Of a stretch of 64,000 nucleotides of DNA, positions 50,659-59,810 are shown in pieces (position 1 is the stretch's first letter; each line of letters opens with the position of its first letter). Made by a program: the position numbers and the translations under genes. The notes under the pieces were generated by a model that worked only from the letters and a program-made list of their open reading frames with translations, ran no database searches and was not told the DNA's origin. Source of the DNA: Bradyrhizobium erythrophlei (GTDB lineage Bacteria > Pseudomonadota > Alphaproteobacteria > Rhizobiales > Xanthobacteraceae); NCBI GenBank assembly GCA_900129675.1, contig FSRD01000001.1, positions 4,887,501 through 4,951,500 on the forward strand. The letters are read 5' to 3'.

Positions 50659-51064
50659 GGTGTCTTTCTGTGAACGAGCAACCAATGAACCAAGGTATTC
50701 GAGGCAGCATCCATCAATGTCATTTTGACTTAACGCAACGCGCGACGATGGTACAGGTCTTTTTCGCGCAGGCGGCAGCACGGAAGCGGCTCACACATTG
50801 CTCCCTTCCAACCTAGGTATGGCGAAGCCCCAGCATCCCGCAAGCGCGAGATCGGGCTGAAGTGTTATGGGGGCACTACACGCCCGGAATGGGTCACGAG
50901 CGCCGGTTCCCTGGAACGTCTGGCAACGGGCGCCGAAAGGTGATGGCCTTCTGTCTCGGCAAGCTCACCAACCTCCCGAACAAAGTCGAGCGCTTCCCGG
51001 AAATTGTGGAACACATTCTGCGAACGCCTGTTTATTGAGAGCTGCTCATCGAGCAAACGATCGA
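50659..51064. other. Gap between two Crp/Fnr genes
   Basis: Roughly 280-400 bases depending on the start chosen for the gene on the left. Short frames here have no recognisable product. Likely holds the promoter of the left gene. Confidence 0.35.
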
Positions 51065-51757
51065 TTAGATTTCGCTTGTTGAATCATCCCGCTCTATTTC
51101 GGGCTTTTCATGCAAGACGGCGTTCAACAGCGAATTGTGAACCTCTATCTTTCCATTGTAGCTGATGAGTCCAAGTTTGCGGAATTTGTTCATGAAATAG
51201 CTGACGCGGGATCGGGTCGTTCCGATCATCTCAGCCAATGTCTCTTGGCTGATATCCACTAAAATAGGCTGAGGTATACCTTCCTTTCCGAAATGCGCGA
51301 GCAGAAGAAGCAGGCGAGCGAGTCGCTTCTCGCTTGAATTGAAGAGTTGGTCGATCAAGTCCTCTTCGACTCGGCTGTTCCGCGTCAAGAGATACGCCAT
51401 GAACAGCTCGGAAAATTTCGGCTCGGTATGAAGGGTGGCAATCATCGCTTCTTTGGTTATGGAGGTGATCAAGCATTCTTCCATCGCCGTTGTGGTCGAG
51501 ATGCGCAATGGATGGCCATTGAGGCACCCCTCGCCGAAGAACTGGCCCGGTTCCAAAATCCCTACGACCGCTTCCTTGCCTTGCTCGGATAGGACAGTGA
51601 GCTTGACCCTACCTCTTTGAATGTAAAAAACCGTATCCGCCACGTCTCCCTGCTGGAAGACGCGTTGATTCTTCTCCAGATTCAAGATCGTTTTGCCGGC
51701 TCCTACCTTGGCGAGAAAGGCTTTGGGATCGAATTCGTTATTGGCTGGCTTCCCCAC
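51065..51757 (-). CDS. Crp/Fnr-family transcriptional regulator, rhizobial type
   Basis: A 230-residue regulator. The effector domain (NQRVFQQGDVADTVFYIQRG, KLTVLSEQGKEAVVGILEPG, FFGEGCLNGHPLR) and winged helix (DISQETLAEMIGTTRSRVSY, NKFRKLGLISYNG) are typical of a Crp-like group common in Bradyrhizobium. GTG at 51757 has GGGAGG six bases upstream and gives the family-typical start; 90 more codons upstream are open but read as non-coding. The ligand is unknown. Confidence 0.87.
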   Translation of the reverse strand: MGKPANNEFDPKAFLAKVGAGKTILNLEKNQRVFQQGDVADTVFYIQRGRVKLTVLSEQGKEAVVGILEPGQFFGEGCLNGHPLRISTTTAMEECLITSITKEAMIATLHTEPKFSELFMAYLLTRNSRVEEDLIDQLFNSSEKRLARLLLLLAHFGKEGIPQPILVDISQETLAEMIGTTRSRVSYFMNKFRKLGLISYNGKIEVHNSLLNAVLHEKPEIERDDSTSEI

Positions 51758-52093
51758 AGGAGCCTCCCTTGCTCCGATGAACGAGCGCGGTTCCAACGCC
51801 GAAATGAAGCAGCTACTTACGAGGGTCTCGCACTGCAAAGGCGCAAAGTGGATGATCACCGTCTCATCCCGGCATCTATCGGTGACTGAGAGTGTCGCGC
51901 TCCCGTCGACTGGCCAGGATGGGACGTTTCCCTTGGCCGCATCGATGACGAGCCGCATGGTCAAAAAATTGAGACTGCTCAAAGGCGGCAGCGTTCCAAC
52001 ATTTTTGGTCTTGGGCCGGTGTTGCACAACAAGCTTGCCGTGGACGCTTGACGAGGGACGACGGGGGTCGCAAGCAATTCTGGATACCGCAGG
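51758..52093. other. Upstream region of the Crp/Fnr gene
   Basis: About 336 bases between this Crp/Fnr gene and the UPF0149 gene that ends at 52094. I see no gene here and no clear Crp/Fnr half-site pair. Confidence 0.35.
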
Positions 52094-52828
52094 TTAGTGC
52101 AACAATTTCAGTGCTCCATGGCAGTGCTTGAACTTCTTGCCAGAGCCACAGAGGCATGGGTCGTTGCGGCCGGGAACGAGCACCTTGTGAATCGGTCGTC
52201 GCGTACCGTCGATGGTGTCTCTCGCAGGTGCACGGCGGGCAAGCCAGTACGCATGGATGTTGCGGGCGGCTGGCGCTATCAATTCCACGAACGCCTGATG
52301 TCTCGCATCGGCATCCTGGTAAGCCTCGACTAATTCCTTCAGCCTGTCCCAGCCGCTTTCGGTGCCGTAGAGATGGATGGCCTCGAACCAGTCGGGATGC
52401 GCTTCGAAGAGCGGTTGCCAACCCGAAGGGTCGAGTGCGATGCCCTTGACGTAGCCGCAGCACCACTCGTCGACAATCGACACAGTGCGTCCTTTGTGGT
52501 CGCGTGTTAAGAAAAACGGCTCGTAATACTGCGGGAACTGGGTCAACGTGACTGCAATATCGTTCGCGTGGCGCATCAGTAGGTCAAGGATGCGTTGCGC
52601 TTGCTTCTCGCTCGTAAACTCCGGAGACTGCTTGCCTTCCGTAGAATCCCAAACCCACCGCATCCATTCCGACGGCATGATGACATTCGGCCCCGATAGC
52701 ACTGCGCAGAGAAAGCCGTCGAGGCCGGACACATCCATTGCATTTTCGAGGCTGCCGTCGGAAAGCAGAAACGCGTCAAGTTCCTCGATCTCCTGATCGA
52801 TCAGCGGCCTGGATTTGATCGGTGTCAT
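52094..52828 (-). CDS. UPF0149/YecA-family protein with C-terminal SEC-C zinc motif
   Basis: A 244-residue protein. The N-terminal part (LDAFLLSDGSLENAMDVSGL, then DGFLCAVLSGPNVIMPSEWM) is the UPF0149 fold; the C-terminus GRNDPCLCGSGKKFKHCHG is a perfect SEC-C motif (CxCxSGxxxxxCHG), which binds zinc and contacts ribosomes or SecB in SecA and YecA. Function is probably linked to ribosome-associated protein handling. It is a lone gene. Confidence 0.88.
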   Translation of the reverse strand: MTPIKSRPLIDQEIEELDAFLLSDGSLENAMDVSGLDGFLCAVLSGPNVIMPSEWMRWVWDSTEGKQSPEFTSEKQAQRILDLLMRHANDIAVTLTQFPQYYEPFFLTRDHKGRTVSIVDEWCCGYVKGIALDPSGWQPLFEAHPDWFEAIHLYGTESGWDRLKELVEAYQDADARHQAFVELIAPAARNIHAYWLARRAPARDTIDGTRRPIHKVLVPGRNDPCLCGSGKKFKHCHGALKLLH

Positions 52829-52929
52829 TGGTCAGCCCCATTTGATCACGAAGCCTAGCTTTGCGGACTGATGAGAAGCATCGGCCCACCGGCCATTGCC
52901 AAATGTTGATCCGGGACTCTTCCAGCTGC

Positions 52930-53994
52930 TCACGCCGCCTCTTGATGGTAATAGTTTAGGAGCCCACCCAGCCTCTCGCGACATTGTACCGGCTCCTCGT
53001 GACGCGTTTGCGTGACCTGACGGAACAACAGGACGTTGGACTTCCCTTGATGATTCCGCTCGGCCTGGTAATGCGCCACATACTCACTCAGCGCTCGCCG
53101 CAAGGACCGCTCACCAAAGACAATGATCTTCGACAAACACTCCTCCTTGACCGATCTCACCCAGCGTTCGGCATAGGCGTTCAAGTTCGGACTTCGCGCA
53201 GGCAGCGGGAGCGTCTTGACCCGGCCTGACTCGATGATCGCTCGGAAGGAGATGGTGTACTTCGTGTCGCGGTCATGCAGGAGATAGCGACAGTCTCGAA
53301 GGGTGCCGCATCCCTCCATAGTCACGTTCCGAGCCATTTGCTGCATCCATTGCTCGTTCGGGTGGATGGTGATCCCGGCGATTTCCACCTTGCGGCTCTC
53401 GAGATGGATAAAGAACAGCACGTAGTAGGTCACCAGTCCGCGCAGCGTGAGGACCTCCACTGTGAAAAAGTCGGTGCCTGCCAGAACCGCGAGGTGAACC
53501 CGAATGAATGCCGCCCAGGTCGTCGTGTGCTTGCGCGCCGGTGCGGACGGCAGGCCGTGACGGCGCAGAACATTGCCGACCGTTTGATCCGAGATCTCAT
53601 GCCCCAGATTGGCTAGCGCCCCAACAATCCGATCATAACCCCAGGACCGGTTCTCGTCGGCCATGCGAACAATCAATTGCTCAACTTCTCCGTCGATTCG
53701 TGGCCGCCCCGGGGCTCGACGTGCCTGTGATCCATCGTACTTGCGAGCTATGAGCCTTCGGTACCATGCTAGGATAGTGTCGGGCAGGGCGGTAGCCGCC
53801 ACCTCGCCGAGGGCCTTTCGGCCCAGTCGATGTCCAATCTCGCCGAGCTTCGTACGTTCGACGTCCGAGAGCTTCAGGCGCCCTTTCAACTGGGACTTCA
53901 GGATTCGGTTTTCAGCAACCAAATACTCATTCCGTAGCAGCAGCTCTTGGTCCACGGTCCCGGTGATGTAGGCTAGGATACGTGCCCACTCCAT
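52930..53994 (-). CDS. Integrase-core-domain transposase
   Basis: A 354-residue protein. N-terminal helix-turn-helix region (ALGEVAATALPDTILAWYRR), linker APGRPRIDGEVEQLIVRMAD, and an rve-type catalytic core: TDFFTVEVLTLRG (first Asp), YLLHDRDTKYTISFRAII (second Asp region) and SPNLNAYAERWVRSVKEEC (Glu). Frame unbroken, so possibly active. The ATG at 53994 has GGGGAAG upstream. I found no convincing terminal inverted repeats in the flanks. Confidence 0.85.
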   Translation of the reverse strand: MEWARILAYITGTVDQELLLRNEYLVAENRILKSQLKGRLKLSDVERTKLGEIGHRLGRKALGEVAATALPDTILAWYRRLIARKYDGSQARRAPGRPRIDGEVEQLIVRMADENRSWGYDRIVGALANLGHEISDQTVGNVLRRHGLPSAPARKHTTTWAAFIRVHLAVLAGTDFFTVEVLTLRGLVTYYVLFFIHLESRKVEIAGITIHPNEQWMQQMARNVTMEGCGTLRDCRYLLHDRDTKYTISFRAIIESGRVKTLPLPARSPNLNAYAERWVRSVKEECLSKIIVFGERSLRRALSEYVAHYQAERNHQGKSNVLLFRQVTQTRHEEPVQCRERLGGLLNYYHQEAA

Positions 53995-54032
53995 AACTTC
54001 CCCCTCTCGCTCGCGGACCCACAATCGGCGCC

Positions 54033-55295
54033 ATGGATCGTCCCACAAAACCTAGCGGACGACACGCGGTGAGGCTACGCTGGGATGAGATAATTACCCG
54101 ACTTTCTTATAGATTTAATTTTTTGGCCATACGGGATGATCTGCTCGCCGCATTGAGGCACCTGCTTCAATACAAGGACCCTTTCGCGCTGACGGGTGCC
54201 TTCGATGTCTGCGTCGATCGAGTGGCCACGGACGCCAGGTTTGTTGATGTGGGAAACGAAATTCTCGATCGGCTGCTAGCGGACCCACAACGGCTGCGCG
54301 GCGAACTTACGACCTTCGCAACGGCGTTTGTTATTGCGAGCGCCTATCTTGCTGAGCATCAGATACTCCGGAGGCAACCCGTTTTTTGGCGACGTCTGGC
54401 GGCGGCTTCCCATGCCTCGCTCGTAACGCGCATTCTGGGAGGCAGCAACGATGATGAGGGCTCGCTCCTGAATTGGGCGATGCGTATCTCAGGTAAGACG
54501 TTCTATCTGTCAGTGTTGAATGATTTCGATGTCGAGCCTCGCTGGCGGCCCGATTGGATAAATCCAAACTTTGTGGCTGCCGACATTTATGGACGCCTCA
54601 GCGCATCGCTGCAAAGGCTTGGTGACAATGCACCAGAAAGCTGGCGCAAGAAGCTTGATGATGCACAATCTTTAATCAAGACGAACGTGCCGCCGATGGC
54701 CCACATGTTCGCGGCGATGTTGCAAGGTTGGCGGGCACCCTCAAGTGATCTGCCTCCGGCAGACACGCCCGTCGGTGAAATGTTTGCCGAATTTGAGCAA
54801 GAGCCGACCGTTGAAAAGTTTCTTCAGTTCATACAGCTTGTCTATGCCTTTGGATTTCCATCGGACGCCCGAGCTTCGGTGCTAAAGGCCGTCGCCGCCC
54901 TACGTTCGGAGTTGGCGACCACCGATCCTGACTTCGCTCAAGCTGCTCTCGACTTGGCCGCCTTCATTGCCGCGCGAAACCGGGATACGGAGTTGGCCGA
55001 CACAGTCGCCGTCGTCGCAATCGAACGGCTGGTTATGAGTCGAGGCGTTGACCGCCTATTACAAACGGTTTCGGTCTTGCTCACATGCGCGGCTGCAATT
55101 GTGGATCGGAAGGAGGCGTTGGAAATGCTTGCACGGAGGCTGGAAAATCTCGTCTACGTCGCTCCAGCGACCTTTTTACCCGACGCGCTTGATACTCTCC
55201 GGATTCTACAATCGATTAATGAGGAACTGGCGCCTCTGCTCGGGCGAGCTATCGCGACAGCTCGTCTCGGGTTGCCGCGTCTTGCAGTTAGTTGA
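54033..55295 (+). CDS. Unknown helical protein, first gene of a possible nuclease module
   Basis: A 420-residue frame of helical, moderately charged composition with no motif I recognise; stretches such as ALRHLLQYKDPFALTGAFDV and LADTVAVVAIERLVMSRGVD suggest alpha-solenoid repeats. The ATG at 54033 lies in the leader of the transposase on the other strand and has no good ribosome site, so the protein may be the C-terminal part of a larger one interrupted by that transposon. It precedes the nuclease-like gene by about 70 bases on the same strand. Confidence 0.5.
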   Translation: MDRPTKPSGRHAVRLRWDEIITRLSYRFNFLAIRDDLLAALRHLLQYKDPFALTGAFDVCVDRVATDARFVDVGNEILDRLLADPQRLRGELTTFATAFVIASAYLAEHQILRRQPVFWRRLAAASHASLVTRILGGSNDDEGSLLNWAMRISGKTFYLSVLNDFDVEPRWRPDWINPNFVAADIYGRLSASLQRLGDNAPESWRKKLDDAQSLIKTNVPPMAHMFAAMLQGWRAPSSDLPPADTPVGEMFAEFEQEPTVEKFLQFIQLVYAFGFPSDARASVLKAVAALRSELATTDPDFAQAALDLAAFIAARNRDTELADTVAVVAIERLVMSRGVDRLLQTVSVLLTCAAAIVDRKEALEMLARRLENLVYVAPATFLPDALDTLRILQSINEELAPLLGRAIATARLGLPRLAVS

Positions 55296-55365
55296 AGTCG
55301 GACTATGCCCGTAAGACGTTGGCTGTTTACTGTTGTGCCTGGTTGTCCAAGCTGATTTGGCAATT

Positions 55366-56640
55366 ATGAGCGCTTTCAAATCGAATGTTCCTGCAATGGT
55401 AGTGGGCTATCCTATGCGCATAAACATCGAGGCCCGACCCGCCGACATTGAGGCGGCCGTCGATTGGGTTAGCGGGCTCGTCGGCGCTGCCGTGGACAAG
55501 AGGATCACCGCCCTTGAACAACAGGAGGCGGCCAATCCGCTCCTCTCGATCCACTACCGCGAGACGTTCGCCCTTGAATTTGCGTTGGCGAAAGCGCGCA
55601 GGTACAGAAGGACAACCGGCCGTCTGCCGAGGGGCGACGAGTATTTTCCGCTCTATAGTTTCCTATTGCCGGCGCGCCGCATTCACGCTGCGCTGCCGCC
55701 CGAGTCGCAGAAGCCCTACGAGGGTCGTTTGCGCGATGCCGTGAATGGAACGTTTGGGGCACGGCCATTTGCTTATGAGATCAGTATCGCAACCCATTTC
55801 ATGCGACAAGGATGGGACGTGGAGTTCCTGGACTACGCGTGCGCAGCACGCTTCGATCTTCTGGCTCGCTTGGGCTCGGTGGAGGTCGAAGTGGAGTGCA
55901 AGACCACATCGGGCGACACCGGACGAAAAATCCATCGCCAGGAGGCCAACCGGCTCGCACAATTGCTACTTCCGACGACGCAAAAGTTAACCGAGATCCC
56001 CGGCTGTCATCGGATTCTCATTGTTGTTCCGGATCGCCTAGGTAAGTCCAATGAGGAGCTTGGAGATATCGCGGCAACCGTGGCAACGGCAGTCCACCAA
56101 AGAGGGGAGGCTACCAATCGTCTGGCGCGTGTTGAATATGTCTTCGACGGTCTCGATCTCTGGCCCGACCCTAGCGACGCCCCAGCAGACGCAATCTCAT
56201 TTTTCGAAAAGCGTTTTGGAAAGCAAAACGCGAACGTGATGTTCCACGGCCGTTCCGGGTTTTCGGTCGTTGCCGTGATGATTGTCAGCTCCAAAGCTGA
56301 TAGTGTGATCGATGCCATCTCGGAAGAGGCGAAGAAGGCTGCCGGGCAGTGCAGCGGCAGCCGGCCAGCATTGCTCGCCCTCCATCTTATAGACGAAGTG
56401 AATCGGGCAGACCTTGAGGGTATGTTGCGATCTGCAAACGGAATGCACCAGATCACTCATGCGGTTCTCAGAGCGGAGACTCGGCGCCACGTCGATACCG
56501 TGGCGTTCACATTTCCGCAGGCTCGTCGCACGGATGGAGTCGGCGCCGCATGGCTTTCCGGTAATCTTATTTCCCTCTACAATCCAGCACCGCTCTATCC
56601 CTGCGCCGAGATCAGGTCCGTATTCCGGCCTTCTGCTTAA
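55366..56640 (+). CDS. Putative PD-(D/E)XK-superfamily nuclease
   Basis: A 424-residue protein, family not recognised. Residues about 150-190 contain a candidate nuclease core: DVEFLDYACAARFDLLARLG then VEVEVECKTTSGDTGRKIHR, i.e. an Asp followed about ten residues later by ExECK, with a preceding helix (ATHFMRQGWDV) as in restriction endonucleases. The C-terminal half (LALHLIDEVNRADLEGMLRS) is unassigned. ATG 55366 chosen; a TTG at 55333 is possible. It is followed 24 bases later by another nuclease-like gene. Confidence 0.55.
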   Translation: MSAFKSNVPAMVVGYPMRINIEARPADIEAAVDWVSGLVGAAVDKRITALEQQEAANPLLSIHYRETFALEFALAKARRYRRTTGRLPRGDEYFPLYSFLLPARRIHAALPPESQKPYEGRLRDAVNGTFGARPFAYEISIATHFMRQGWDVEFLDYACAARFDLLARLGSVEVEVECKTTSGDTGRKIHRQEANRLAQLLLPTTQKLTEIPGCHRILIVVPDRLGKSNEELGDIAATVATAVHQRGEATNRLARVEYVFDGLDLWPDPSDAPADAISFFEKRFGKQNANVMFHGRSGFSVVAVMIVSSKADSVIDAISEEAKKAAGQCSGSRPALLALHLIDEVNRADLEGMLRSANGMHQITHAVLRAETRRHVDTVAFTFPQARRTDGVGAAWLSGNLISLYNPAPLYPCAEIRSVFRPSA

Positions 56641-56664
56641 ATGTGATGTCGTGGATGCTTTGGC

Positions 56665-57576
56665 ATGAAGATCGTCGATTCTCTTCTTAACCGCTCGGAA
56701 GCAACCGTCCTCCGCGAACTTCAGCAGATCGCATCGGACAACACGATGAGAGTCTTTGTCAAACCGCGCCTGTCCGACGTGATCCAGAAGGGGGGCACCC
56801 GACTTACAAGTCGTGAGTTCGAGTTCTATACCCGCAGCCATTGCGACTTCGTCGTAACTGACCTGGACGCTCGACCGCTTATGGTGGTCGAATATGACGG
56901 ACCACTGCACCAATCGAGCGCGGAGCAGCAGGAACGCGATGAAATCAAGAACGAGCTTTGTCGGCGGGCCGAACTCGGATTGCTTCGGATCAACGATCGA
57001 TACGTCACAAAGCTCTACCGCGGCATGTCCGTCCTGCGCTGGATTATCGAAGTCGCCGAGTTAGAGAAGGCCTTTTACGCGGCTCAGGAAGAAGGGCAAA
57101 TTCCCTGGGATGAACCGTTCGATCAGACGTTTCTCGAGCCGGCCGGTTCGGGTGCTCGCTTTCCCTATTGGCTCGGCGCGTCTGCCACACAATCCTTCCA
57201 TAAGTTCTTCAAGACGCTCGACCGCGACATACCAAAAGGGTGGACCGGGGTAATCGGTCGGGACAGGAACGGCGCCTCCCGCAGGCTTTCGTGCCTTTAT
57301 TTCGGCAATCAGATCCTATGGACCGCGACCGGCATTCGAAATCAGGACTTACAGTTCCCGGACTATGATCTGTTGGATGAGATCGATACTTGCGAACTTG
57401 GCATTCTGCTCAAGAAGTATCGAAAGGGCGAAATCACCGCTTCGTCGCCCGACGAATTCCGTCCCGAGTTCGAGCGCTTCTGCGAGCGCTACGGAGCACG
57501 CCCATCTCACTCAATGGGCGCGTTCCCATTCGAGGCCGATTGGAGCTTCACAGAAGGTTGGCAGAAAAACGGTTAG
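56665..57576 (+). CDS. DUF559/DUF2726-like (Vsr-type) restriction-endonuclease-fold protein
   Basis: A 303-residue protein. Residues about 45-115 read as a PD-(D/E)XK domain of the DUF2726/DUF559 kind: EFYTRSHCDFVVTDL (Asp), PLMVVEYDGPLHQSS (ExDGxxH), RDEIKNELCRRAELGLLRI (conserved Lys and LLRI strand). The C-terminal two thirds are unknown. It lies in line with the PD-(D/E)XK-like gene, suggesting one operon. Its stop overlaps the tail of a broken minus-strand gene. Confidence 0.62.
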   Translation: MKIVDSLLNRSEATVLRELQQIASDNTMRVFVKPRLSDVIQKGGTRLTSREFEFYTRSHCDFVVTDLDARPLMVVEYDGPLHQSSAEQQERDEIKNELCRRAELGLLRINDRYVTKLYRGMSVLRWIIEVAELEKAFYAAQEEGQIPWDEPFDQTFLEPAGSGARFPYWLGASATQSFHKFFKTLDRDIPKGWTGVIGRDRNGASRRLSCLYFGNQILWTATGIRNQDLQFPDYDLLDEIDTCELGILLKKYRKGEITASSPDEFRPEFERFCERYGARPSHSMGAFPFEADWSFTEGWQKNG

Positions 57577-57925
57577 GCCGGTCCCAATTCTAAGGCCTTC
57601 CGATCTGGTTTTACGCGAAAGCCAAGAAGTTTTTTCATCAGCACAACGTACAGCTCAAAATTCTCCCGCAGGATCGCATCAACCGACGTCGCCGCCGACC
57701 TTGATTTCAACGTACCAGGGTCGCCTGGCTCCGCAAGTCATAAAGGGCGCTCACTTTGGCGCGGATTTGCTGCCGCTCAGGCAAAGGTCCGCCGAGAACC
57801 TGGGCCGACCGGACGCTTACCTTCCAGCTCGGCGGCGCATTATCGCCCTTCTCACTCACGGCAATCTCAAAAGCGAGTGCCAGGTCAAGGACACGATCGA
57901 TAATTTCGCGCCGGGATGCCGCTAA
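57573..57925 (-). pseudogene. Remnant of a conserved rhizobial hypothetical gene
   Basis: On the minus strand a frame reads LAASRREIIDRVLDLALAFE, SWKVSVRSAQVLGGPLPERQ and ALYDLRSQATLV, then shifts by one base near 57705 and continues SRSAATSVDAILRENFELYV and LMKKLLGFRVKPDRKALELG to a stop at 57573. I recall similar C-terminal sequences among Bradyrhizobium hypothetical proteins but know no function. The N-terminal half is lost at the joint with the TetR gene region. Confidence 0.55.
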
Positions 57926-57962
57926 GTCAGAAACACAGGGTGCCGCGAACTGGAATGGCAAA

Positions 57963-58592
57963 TCAGCTGGCGCCGCGCCTTGCTTTGCGCAGACGTTTCG
58001 CTGGAACGGCGTTATCGAGCAACGCAAACACCGGTCTCACCAGACCCTCCAGCAGCTTGCGGTCAGGTCGAGCGCGCGCAAGCACGCGAATGCCAAGTAA
58101 AACACCCGAAAGAAGTCTGGCGAGGTCCTCCGCCGATTGCGCCTTCGGAATGGTTCCGTCATGCTGGCCCGAGGTGACACATCGAAGAAAAAACGATTCG
58201 ACCTCTCTCAGGAACGTTGCCACAATCTGCCGGAGTTCCTCGTCGTGCGGCGCGATTTCGAGCGCAGAGTTGACCAGCAAGCATCCCAGCCGCTGTTTGT
58301 CGTTCAGAGATCGTTTAATGATTTCCTGCAGGAACGCGACGATCGCATCCCGCGGGGGAAGGCTGTGCTCAAGACGCCGGATGCGCTCGCGGAAGGTCTG
58401 GTCGAGATAGTGATTGAGCGAGCGCTCGAAGAGAGCTCGCTTGTCGCCGAACGCATTATACAGGCTGGCCCCGGCGATGCCCATCTCGTCGGCCAGGTCG
58501 CGCACAGAGGTGGCCTCATAACCGTGAAGCCAGAATTGCCGGATCGCCGCGTCCAGCACGGCTGCTTCGTCAAACTCTCGCGGCCTTGCCAT
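57963..58592 (-). CDS. TetR/AcrR-family transcriptional regulator
   Basis: A 209-residue repressor. The DNA-binding domain is plain: AAVLDAAIRQFWLHGYEATS, VRDLADEMGIAGASLYNAFG and DKRALFERSLNHYL. The C-terminal ligand domain resembles TetR_C members of the YxaF/NemR kind (LGCLLVNSALEIAPHDEELR). ATG 58592 fits; the frame is open 60 codons upstream. It diverges from the EamA/GST/SDR genes and may repress them. Confidence 0.87.
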   Translation of the reverse strand: MARPREFDEAAVLDAAIRQFWLHGYEATSVRDLADEMGIAGASLYNAFGDKRALFERSLNHYLDQTFRERIRRLEHSLPPRDAIVAFLQEIIKRSLNDKQRLGCLLVNSALEIAPHDEELRQIVATFLREVESFFLRCVTSGQHDGTIPKAQSAEDLARLLSGVLLGIRVLARARPDRKLLEGLVRPVFALLDNAVPAKRLRKARRGAS

Positions 58593-58850
58593 GATCCTTG
58601 ATGCCTTCCATTCACCACGTCGGTTATATACAGGGAACAACCAAATATCATCTGGCACAGCCACCTCAAAAGGCAATATTTCACTTCCGCTTGAATTCCG
58701 ATACCGGCCCGCAAGGTCCACGCTTCTTTCAATCACAAAGCGTGCACTTGCCACAACCTTCCAATGATGCAATATAGAACAAACGATCTAAAATGAAAAG
58801 AGCAGGATCGTTCAGCCTCTGCCGATGTCGACGAGTGCCATCGTCATCCG
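58593..58850. other. Divergent promoter region between tetR-like and eamA-like genes
   Basis: About 260 bases, AT-richer than the genes. It must contain promoters for both directions; I do not see a clear palindrome for the TetR protein. Confidence 0.4.
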
Positions 58851-59797
58851 ATGAATCCAACGGTGATCGAAATGACAAAGGCTGCCTTGGGTTCGAACCG
58901 ATCCATTTCGCGGACGATTGCACCAGGATTTGCCCGGGCCGGCCTGTCGGTCGCTATCCTCTCAGGCTGGTTCGTCGTCACGCGTGTCGGCTTCAGGCAT
59001 GCCCTCAACGTCTGGGATGTGACTGCGCTGCGCTTCGGTGAAAGGGGCCATTCTGCTGACCCCGACGCTGTTGGTTGGTCCGTCGCGCCTGCCGGCGCGC
59101 GCATGGACTCAAGGGATTGCACTCGCCAATCTGTGCGGCGCGCCTTTCATTCTGCTCGTCGGTGTCGGGCTTCAGCTCACATCTGCGACACTGGCGTCGT
59201 CGATTACTCCGGCATTGATGCCGATTTTCGCGGGAGCGATTGGATGGGCGATGCTAGGCGAACCGCCACGCAGGCTGCAATATCCGGATATATCCTGATT
59301 GCAGCCGGGCTTTCGGTTCTGATTTACGGTTATGCGTTGACCGAAGGTCGCCAAAATGCAGCCGGAGTCTTGACCCTCATTGTCGCGGCGGCGATGTGGG
59401 CCGCCTATACGCTCCGCCTGCGCCGAAGCGGGCTGACCCCACTTCAGCTGCGGCATTGATCTGTTTTTGGTCGACCATCTTTTGTGCGCCCATCTACATC
59501 GGGTTGAGCCTCTCGAATCTCCGCTACGCGTCCGGTCGAGAGCTGTTGTTTCAATCGCTCTATCAGGGCTTCATGATGAGCGTGGTCGCGATTTTCGCTT
59601 TCAACTGCGCCATCGCATCACTTGGGCCTAGAGCCGCAGCCGCGATCGTCGCGCTGGTACCGCTCGCTGCCACGGTGCTCGCGATTCCGGCTCTCGGCGA
59701 GGTTCCGTCATTGCCATCCGCAACCGCCGTCTGCGTCATCGCCATAGGCGTGATGCTGGCTGTTTCTTCGCCTCAATCGAAAGTATCACTCAAGTAA
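58851..59797 (+). pseudogene. EamA/DMT-family transporter, broken by three frameshifts
   Basis: Read through, the frames give a complete ten-helix drug/metabolite transporter: residues from GFARAGLSVAILSGWFVVTR in the first frame, a shift near 59040 to GAILLTPTLLVGPSRLPARA and ASSITPALMPIFAGAIGWAM, a shift near 59280 back to YILIAAGLSVLIYGYALTEG, and a shift near 59450 to SLYQGFMMSVVAIFAFNCAI and a stop at 59797. Total length would match the family (about 300). Either a true pseudogene or sequence errors; three separate shifts favour decay. Confidence 0.78.
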
Positions 59798-59810
59798 CGG
59801 GAGAAAGCGC

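Noticed and set aside
52830..54060. Terminal inverted repeats for the integrase-core transposase
   Set aside because: I compared the flanks by eye and found no convincing repeat or target duplication.
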